Source: CBDUQP01 sp965369385 (GTDB taxonomy: Bacteria > Planctomycetota > Phycisphaerae > SM23-33). Taken from it: DNA of 8,796 nt. The translations under genes and the position numbers were made by a program. The notes beneath the pieces were generated by a model that was given only the letters and a program-made list of their open reading frames with translations, was not told the DNA's origin and searched no databases. The stretch's first letter is position 1. Every line of letters begins with the position of its first letter. Below are positions 1 through 7,100 of the stretch, in pieces. The stretch is taken from positions 1 to 8,796 of the forward strand of contig CBDUQP010000128.1 in assembly GCA_965369385.1 (NCBI GenBank), read 5' to 3'.

Positions 1-147
1 GCCGAGACTCCGCTTGAGTTGACGACCGATGGCGATTCGCTGATGATTGCGCCTGTCCGTGACACGGCCAGACAAGAGAAGCTTCGCATTTCCCTGGACA
101 AGATCAATCGCAAGTTTGGCGATGATCTCAAACGGTTGGCGGAGTAG
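1..147 (+). CDS. AbrB/MazE/SpoVT-family antitoxin, C-terminal part (5' end outside window)
   Basis: Reading frame 1 is open from the first base to a TAG at 145-147 and gives the last 48 residues. The N-terminal swapped-hairpin DNA-binding domain would lie mostly upstream. What is visible starts with a short beta-rich piece (TPLELTTDGDSLMIAPVRD), which resembles the end of an AbrB-type domain. A charged, probably helical tail follows (ARQEKLRISLDKINRKFGDDLKRLAE), of the kind that binds and neutralises the partner toxin. The doc toxin gene begins 6 bp after the stop, the standard antitoxin-toxin order. Known for the family: such antitoxins form dimers, bind their own promoter and repress the operon, more strongly when complexed with toxin. 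That promoter is outside the window. The AbrB assignment rests on the short tail plus the Doc partner. A Phd-type antitoxin is less likely. Confidence 0.78.
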   Translation, partial: AETPLELTTDGDSLMIAPVRDTARQEKLRISLDKINRKFGDDLKRLAE

Positions 148-153
148 ATCATT

Positions 154-534
154 ATGACGGACTTTCTGGCGATTGAAGACATCCTGTATCTTCACGCCGA
201 ACAGGTTGATCTTTATGGCGGTGAGCATGGTGTGCGCGACATGGGTTTGCTTGAATCGGCGACCGCTCAGCCGCAGGCTAGCTTCGGGGGTGATTATCTG
301 CACAGCGACATCTTCGAGATGGCATCGGCGTATATGTTTCATCTTGTCCAGAATCACCCGTTCATTGATGGGAACAAACGGGCTGGTGCCGTTGCGGCCT
401 TGGTATTTCTGGATATGAATGGGATTGAGGTTGATGCGCCCAAGGGGAGCATCTACGACCTGACTCTCTCTGTTGCTACTGGCCAGAGTGGTAAGGCTGA
501 GATTGCGGAGTTCTTTCGCTCTCATGCTCAGTGA
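154..534 (+). CDS. doc: Doc (death-on-curing) family type II toxin, Fic fold
   Basis: This 126-residue protein has the length of phage P1 Doc. The Fic/Doc active-site motif is intact at residues 68-78 (HPFIDGNKRAG): catalytic His68, Phe70, acidic Asp72, then Asn74, Lys75 and Arg76. Lysine where AMP-transferring Fic enzymes have glycine is the Doc signature. Known for P1 Doc: it works as a kinase that phosphorylates elongation factor EF-Tu and so halts translation, and its partner antitoxin blocks it. Other family traits are the YGGEHGVRDMGLLESA segment (residues 21-36) and the hydrophobic helix after the motif (AVAALVFLDMNG). The ATG at 154 is supported by GGAG at 141-144, nine bases upstream and inside the end of the antitoxin gene, which suggests coupled expression. 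No residue known to be essential is missing, so the toxin looks functional. Whether this relative also targets EF-Tu is inference. Confidence 0.94.
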   Translation: MTDFLAIEDILYLHAEQVDLYGGEHGVRDMGLLESATAQPQASFGGDYLHSDIFEMASAYMFHLVQNHPFIDGNKRAGAVAALVFLDMNGIEVDAPKGSIYDLTLSVATGQSGKAEIAEFFRSHAQ

Positions 535-739
535 GTACACTCCTTATCTGTTGTCTGCATGGCGTCAGTTGTCTGCGGCTGTGCTGACCTTCGAGGATAA
601 CATTCGGATGTTGCTGTAAGTCCAGTGATTTGGTTCATGCAAATTGCTTTCCAGTGTATGTGTCATGCCCATTTGGATCGATAAACTCTAGGGTTTACAT
701 GGTTTGCAATTTTGGTTCCCGCTCAACTGATTATCCTCG

Positions 740-768
740 TTGACAGTAACTCAAATCCCCATTAGGAT
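740..768 (+). promoter_or_regulatory. Sigma70-like promoter candidate for the giant gene
   Basis: A perfect -35 hexamer TTGACA (740-745) is followed, after exactly 17 bases, by TAGGAT (763-768), which matches four of six bases of the -10 consensus including the key first, second and last positions. Transcription would start near 775. It is the best promoter I can find upstream of the giant ORF and points the right way. The leader it implies is about 380 nt. This is sequence match only; a start closer to the gene is possible. Confidence 0.4.
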
Positions 769-826
769 GGTGTTAATTAGTATGTAGCAGTACGGGTGTA
801 GACTGTGCCTTTCAGGTCGAAGGTGG

Positions 827-955
827 ATGTTAAGGAGGACATTCAACTCACTAAAAGGCAGGCTGCGAGGAGACGTGATGGGCGGTATTTGTACATGTCT
901 AACAGTTCTTGATGTGTTGTCACCCGGTAGCGGGCGTGGTTTATTTGCATCTTGA
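827..955 (+). CDS. Possible small ORF (42 aa) in the leader of the giant gene
   Basis: An open frame of 42 codons runs from ATG 827 to TGA 953-955. GAAGG (819-823) lies three bases before the ATG, which is close for a ribosome binding site. A second in-frame start, GTG-ATG at 875-880, is preceded by GAGGAG (867-872) at good spacing and would give a 25- or 26-residue peptide. The long form starts basic (MLRRTFNSLKGRLRGD) and continues with a mildly hydrophobic stretch containing two cysteines (CTC). I recognise no family. It could be a leader peptide that regulates the downstream gene, a small membrane-associated peptide, or chance. Its position inside the predicted 5' leader is the main reason to list it. 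Confidence 0.2.
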   Translation: MLRRTFNSLKGRLRGDVMGGICTCLTVLDVLSPGSGRGLFAS

Positions 956-1157
956 GGACTTGTGCTCGATTGTGACTGTCGGGGCGGGTGTTGTTGCCGA
1001 ATCGCAATCACGGGCGAAGAGATTGTTGCGAATTGTCCGTGGTTTTGCTGTTGGCTCTACCAGTTAGACCTTCTTTGTCAGAGATTACGCGACTAAATTA
1101 CGCTCTGGTGGCCCCCGAGCCGCACGGAGCATGGAAATACAGGGCAGGATATTGAAA

Positions 1158-4100
1158 ATGAAGAATCCCAGGAATGATCGATCGAAGAACGCTCCTCAAC
1201 CTTTTGTGGTGGAAAATCTGGAGGAGCGTCAGCTACTTTCAATCGCCATCCCCACGCTTCCTGGCACTGATCTGATAGCCAGCCTGGCCGGCGAACTGAC
1301 CGACCTGGCGTTTGAAGCTATCCCGGACGATGTGCGCGCTGCGCTCCCGTCGAAGTTCGAGCGCGATATCCGCGCGCTGAACTCAGCGTTTATCTACCAG
1401 GCGTTCCCAGGCGAGATCAATAATGTGCGCATGTTCGGTGAGCTGAACAACAGCTTGCTTATGCTCACCGAGAGCAGCGACGTGTCGATGATTCGCATTC
1501 CGCCAGCCATCAGCCCGGACGTTATCAAGTCGATCAAACTGACATTCACCGCCAAGGGCGAAGGCGGCGGTTCGTTCGTCGGTCACCTTGCCGGCGGCAT
1601 TGGTCTGAACTTCGAAGGCCTGCTTGACGCAACGTTCAAGAATCTTCTGCAGCTTCCGAAGGTCGATCTGATAACGATGAATGGTCTGGCGTGGACGGAT
1701 CTCATTCCTGGCCTGAATGATCTTGTCGACTCCTTCAATGGTTTCCTTGATTTTGACGTAGCCGACTATTTCATGGATGATTTGATGGTTATACCGTCAC
1801 TGGACGTCCCCGATTGGGTTCCCCTCATTGGTGGCGTTGAGATATTCCCCGGCTGGGAGATTCCAATTCCTGATTTCGTGGATGACGTGTTCTCATCCCT
1901 GCCGACGAGCCTGCGTGATTTCACCGAGTTTCTGCCCGGCCCGGTAGGCGACGTGATTGCCGGCATCGAAGGCGTACTCAACTTCATCCAGGGCACATTC
2001 AGCACATCAGGCATTACAATCAGCACGCTGGACGGAAATGATACGATCAACCTCAGCGCCCTGACAGGCATCCCCCAGACGGTGATAGCCGGTACCGGCA
2101 ATGACACCATTATCATGGGCGGCGGCCAGAATGTGATATCGAGCTGGGGCGTTTCGTTCTATGACAACGTGAACGACAAGACCATGGAGCTGTTCGGCGA
2201 TGAAGGCAACGATACGTTCATCATTAACCCGAACTTCCATGCCCGCGACGTCGTTATCGACGGTGGCGACGGAAGCGATCGCCTTGTGATAGAGGGATCG
2301 GCGTTTGGCGATATCATTCGCCTGGTGGCCGGCCCGAATGGCACATTGCAGGAAATTCGCTTCGAAGCCGAAAATGCTGACGCCGGCACGCTGGCCGACG
2401 AAGTTCAACTTCTCGCGTTGCCTGGCGACACGATTGGCGGCTCATTCACGCTGACTGTTGACGGAGTTGGCGAAACTGGCGCGATTGCGTGGAACGCAGC
2501 CGGTACTGACATCAAGGCAGCCCTCGTGGCCGCCGGTGTTGATGCCGCCGACGTAACGGTAAATGGTGGAGCTGCCGGCCCGTGGACGATAGCGTTCACC
2601 GGCGCCCTTGGCAATACCGACCTGCCGCCGCTGACTGCCGACGGCACGAATCTCCAGCGCAGAGACATTCCGATTCCTGTGTCCGAGGTGGCTGCGTCTG
2701 ACGTAGATGCCGGCCATGACGAAGTGCAGCGGATCATCCTTCCCAGCGAAACAACTGGCGGAACGTTCAAGTTGCGTCTTGCCTCACACGCTTGGACCGC
2801 TCCGATCCAGCACGATGCAGCCCCGGCCGACGTGCGAGCCGCTATCCTGGCTACTGCACCCGGGCTGACCACGAGTGATATCGAGGTCACCGGCACAGCG
2901 CCGTTGTGGTACGTTAAGTTCACCGGCACTCTGGGCAATACGGACCAGCCGATGATGGAAACCGATGGCGCCGGCCTTTCCGGCGGCCTGGACATGGCCG
3001 TTGTCGAAACCATCGCAGCCGACGCAGGCGTAAACCAAACTCAGACAATACCTGGCCCAAGCGGCACGGGCACCTTCAAGCTTGGTTTCACGCGAGAAGG
3101 CGTAACTCGCTGGACCGGGAACCTCCCGGTCGATGCACTGGCCCTGGAGATAGAACTTGCCTTGGAGAATCTGGGCACCATAGGCGAGGACAACGTCTCT
3201 GTTACCGGCACAAGTGGCGGCCAGTGGGTTGTTGAGTTCATCGGAGACATGGCTGCACAGACACATTCTCTCATCCTCACGGACATTGGCTCGATTGCCA
3301 ACGACGGCAGCGTAGTTCTTGACACTGATGGCGTCGACCCTGGCGTAAACGAAGTACAGACCGTTACTCCGCCATCAAACGCGGCCGGCTATTTCAGATT
3401 GAGCCTCACCCCCATCCTAACCGAACCTATCTCAAACAATGCCACCGCCGCCCAGGTGCAGACTGCACTGAACGCTCAGGTAGCTAGCGATATGTTCTCG
3501 GTGACCGGTCCGACAGGCGGACCATGGGACGTAGAGTTTGTTGGTGCTCTGGCAGAGGCCAATTGGAACATGTTCAGCGTCCAGAATGTTATGCCCGTCG
3601 TTGCCCAGACGACGGCTGCCGTGGCCCCCACAAACCAGATGCAGACGATTACTCTGCCGGCAGAGGCTACCGGCGGGACGTTCGAGCTGTGGTTCGGTGC
3701 TGGCTACACCGCCACTCCCAGTGGCGCAATTGCTTACAACGCCTCGGCCGCCACAGTGCAGGCCAAGTTGGAAGCTATGGCTTCGATCGGAGCGGGCAAC
3801 GTAACCGTAACCAAGCCCAGCGCCGGAACGTGGAGAGTGACATTCACCGGCGATCTTGCCGGACAAACCATGCAGAGGATAGGCGCTAATGGCGATATGT
3901 TGCGAGGTGCGCTGGGCGATGATATCCGCGTGCTTGAACGTCAGGCCGGGTCGGCTGTCAACGAAGTCCAACGTGTGCAGTTGCCGGGCATCGTATTTGG
4001 TGGCACATTCACGCTTAGCTTCGAGGGTAACACCACCGGCGCGATAGCGTTTGATGCAGATGAGGCCGCTGTGAAGGCCGCTCTGGTGGGTACTGGCGTT

Positions 4101-7100
4101 GCAGCCGATGATCTTGTGGTCACCGGAAGCGACGGAGTCTGGGATATTGAGTTTGCCGGCTCGCGTCAAGGACAGGATCAGTCAGGCGTCACCGCCGACG
4201 GCAGCCTGTTGCTCTATACCGGTGGAAGCCTGGATATCTCCGAGCAGACCAAGGGCAGCGATGGCGGCGATACGGTTGTCATGAACATCACCAGGTTCAC
4301 AAGCCTGGTCAATGTAGAGTCGATCCAGATCAACGGTGGCGGCGGTGATGATGTTCTGATCATTGATAACTCGGCCGGTGCGATAGAATTCCCCGAAGGT
4401 ATTCAGTTCACCGGTGGTGCGGGCGTCAACAAGGTAATCTTCGAGGGCGATGTGACAGAGGCAGCCCTTTCGAGTGAACATACGTCAAGCAAGAGCACAC
4501 ACGTGTTCAGCAATGGCATGCAGACCGTTATCCGCTCGTCCAGCCGCGTATACGACTTCACACCCACCGCAACGGGCGTTTCGATGATCGTCAATGGATC
4601 GTCCAGTGCAGACCTCATCGAACTGACGGCCGATGGCAACATGGGCAAGGTCAATACCGGTTCGCTGAAGCTGTATTTCCAGAACAAAGAGAGTCTGACC
4701 ATCGATGCCGGCAGTGGCGACGACCAGATTCGCATGGAAACCGATGGCTTGGAGACCATGCTGGAGACCATCGTGGTTGAAGGCGGCAACTCCATAGGCG
4801 GCGACACGCTGGTGCTGGTTGGCGCTGATGGCGACGATGCGTTTGAATACTCACCGGCGACTCCCACCGGCGGAATGATGACGTGGACCGTGGGCAGCAC
4901 AGCCCGTACGGTCGCGATATCCGGCATGGAATTTCTGGAAGCGTGGGGCGGCGACAACACCACCCATACCCCCGGAGATTCGCTTACCTTCAACGCCAAT
5001 AATGCTGTTGTTACGCCCACGGCTAACCCAGGTGAAGGCACGGCTACGGGTGTTGACCTTCGCGCCAGAGCGATTTTGGCGCTTGCGTTCAGCGGCATGG
5101 AAACCAACACCGTTAACACCGGCGATGTGCTGGTGCTCGATGGCAGCACTGGAAATGACTTCGTCACAATCCAGGGCGGTAGGGTCACGATTACAAATCT
5201 GTTCGGAGGCGAGAATGTCTTTGATGTATCCAATGCCAAGGCGCTGATACTGAACCTCCTGAGCGGTGGCGATGAAGTGTACATTCTTGGTGGAAACCAA
5301 TTCATCAACGGTATGCTGATTGATGGCGGCGACCCGACTTATGCCAGTGATATCGTGCATCTTATCACTGATGGTGTGGCGGCGACAGTGGACTTTGTCC
5401 ACGGCAGGATTGACGGTATCGCCGGTGGCGGCGTTCAACTGGATCGCGTGGAAGAGCTGAATATTATCGGTCGTGATGGTGTTGCCGATGCGTTCAACGT
5501 TATCGGATACGGTTCTGTGACCGAGCTGGAGCGAGTGCGGTTCAGCGGTGGCGACGTTAACGGTGACGACGGTGACACACTTGATGTAACTCTGACCGAT
5601 GGCAGCGACGAGCTGACGTTCACTCCGACGGGTGTTGGGTCGGCAAGGCTCCAGCACGGCACCGGCGGCCCGGATATTATCGTAAGCGAATTCAATAGTG
5701 AACTGGGAAGCCTGAGTCTGCGAGGGGCTGGCAGCGTTGACTCAGTAGTTGCCAAAGGAACATTTGGTGACGACCAGTTCACAGTGTCTCAAGGCGGCAT
5801 CGGCACTTCGATGGCGTTGCAGGCAGGCATGGACAACTGGATGGGCATGGACTTCGCCGACTTCGCAGTGCTGACCGTTCTTGGCGACAGCGGCAATGAT
5901 CTACTGATCGTTGATAACACCAATGGGCTGGTTGATCTGCCCAGTGGAACACGGTTCGATGGCGGATACGGCAGCGATACGCTGATGTTCGTTGGCGACC
6001 GGACAGTTGACGCCATCTATGATGTTGGCCCGGGTGTAGGCGATGGAAAGGTCACACACATGCTGAATGGTGACGTCCAGACAGTTCTCTTCAACGGTCT
6101 CGAGCCTGTGATTGATCTTGTTCCGGGTGCACTGATTGTAAACGGCACGAACACGGGCAACGTCATCAGTTATGACGTTGGTGACAATAGCGGAACTGGA
6201 TTGGTCGGCGGAGTTGCCACAGGTGAGGTTTCTGTGGACAACTACGAGACCATCGAGTTCGGTAACAAGACGTCGCTGCGTATCAACGGCCTGGCCGGCG
6301 GCGATGAGATCAATCTGAACAACTCGCCCAATCCCGCAGGACTGGCTGTCTCGGTCTATGGTGGAACAGGTAATGACACCATCATCGGTACCGCCGGCGA
6401 TGACATGCTGTACGGTGAGCAGGGCGATGACCTGATCAAGGGCCAGGATGGCAATGACGTACTGGTCGGCGGCGACGGCGATGATACGCTGATGGGTGAT
6501 GCGGGCAATGATGAGCTGTATGGCAACGCCGGTGACGATGTACTGGTCGGTGGCGATGGCGATGATTTCCTCAACGGCGGCACCGGGTCGAATGACCTTG
6601 ACGGCGGCACTGGCACAGATACCGCATTGTTCGAGACCACCGAGGACGCTGACGAAGTGGCGATGAATGCCGAGGGCCTCGTGATCAATGGTGTTGCGAG
6701 CACGATTAACGATATCGAGATCGCAAACCTGAATACGCTTGGCGGTGACGATACTATCGAGCTCGATGTATACGATGGATTCCCGTTTAGTGTTTCGGTC
6801 GATGCAGGCGATGACGATGACCATGTTGACGTGCTGCTGGGTAACACAGCACCTCTTACCTGGATCGAGGTAGACGGTGGCGGGCAGAAGGGCGATACCG
6901 CCACTGTTAAGGGAGCACCCGGTAACGATCAGTTTGATACCTATGGAATGTCCAACAGGTTTGGGCAGTCTTCAGTGGAACTGTCAGGGCTGGGATCAGA
7001 GAATCCTCTCATCCTGGAAGGCCGTATGGTCGACCAGATGGCACCTACCGTGGAAGTGCGGAAGTTCAAATTCTTCGACGCTGACTTGAATACGACCGTT

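Larger units (their letters stand above)
535..1157. other. Intergenic region and probable leader of the giant gene
   Basis: This stretch of about 620 bp separates the toxin-antitoxin operon from the giant gene and has no convincing gene. I see no clear intrinsic terminator behind doc. It contains a 16-bp imperfect palindrome (682-697), a promoter candidate (740-768) and a possible short ORF (827-955) in what would be a leader RNA of about 380 nt. The remainder, about 956-1130, shows nothing I can name. The leader is long enough to hold a structured regulatory element, but I do not recognise any known riboswitch class in it. Confidence 0.5.

Noticed and set aside
524..619. 31-codon ORF overlapping the end of doc by 11 bp
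   Set aside because: It has no ribosome binding site I can support, no recognisable motif, and contains a short direct repeat (GTTGTCTGC at 550 and 568) that explains its Leu-Ser pattern. Most likely chance.
751..1011. 86-codon minus-strand ORF in the intergenic region
   Set aside because: It is rich in Pro, Ser, His and Arg, without a family-like pattern or ribosome binding site, and it runs antisense to the predicted promoter and leader.
1053..1070. Minus-strand resemblance to a tRNA D-arm (CTGGTAGAGC)
   Set aside because: No acceptor stem, anticodon arm or T-arm consensus is found at the right distances on either side.
2400..4238. CRISPR array or DNA-level tandem repeat
   Set aside because: The periodicity is in the protein. 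The DNA copies are too divergent and too long (about 315 bp) for a CRISPR or simple satellite.
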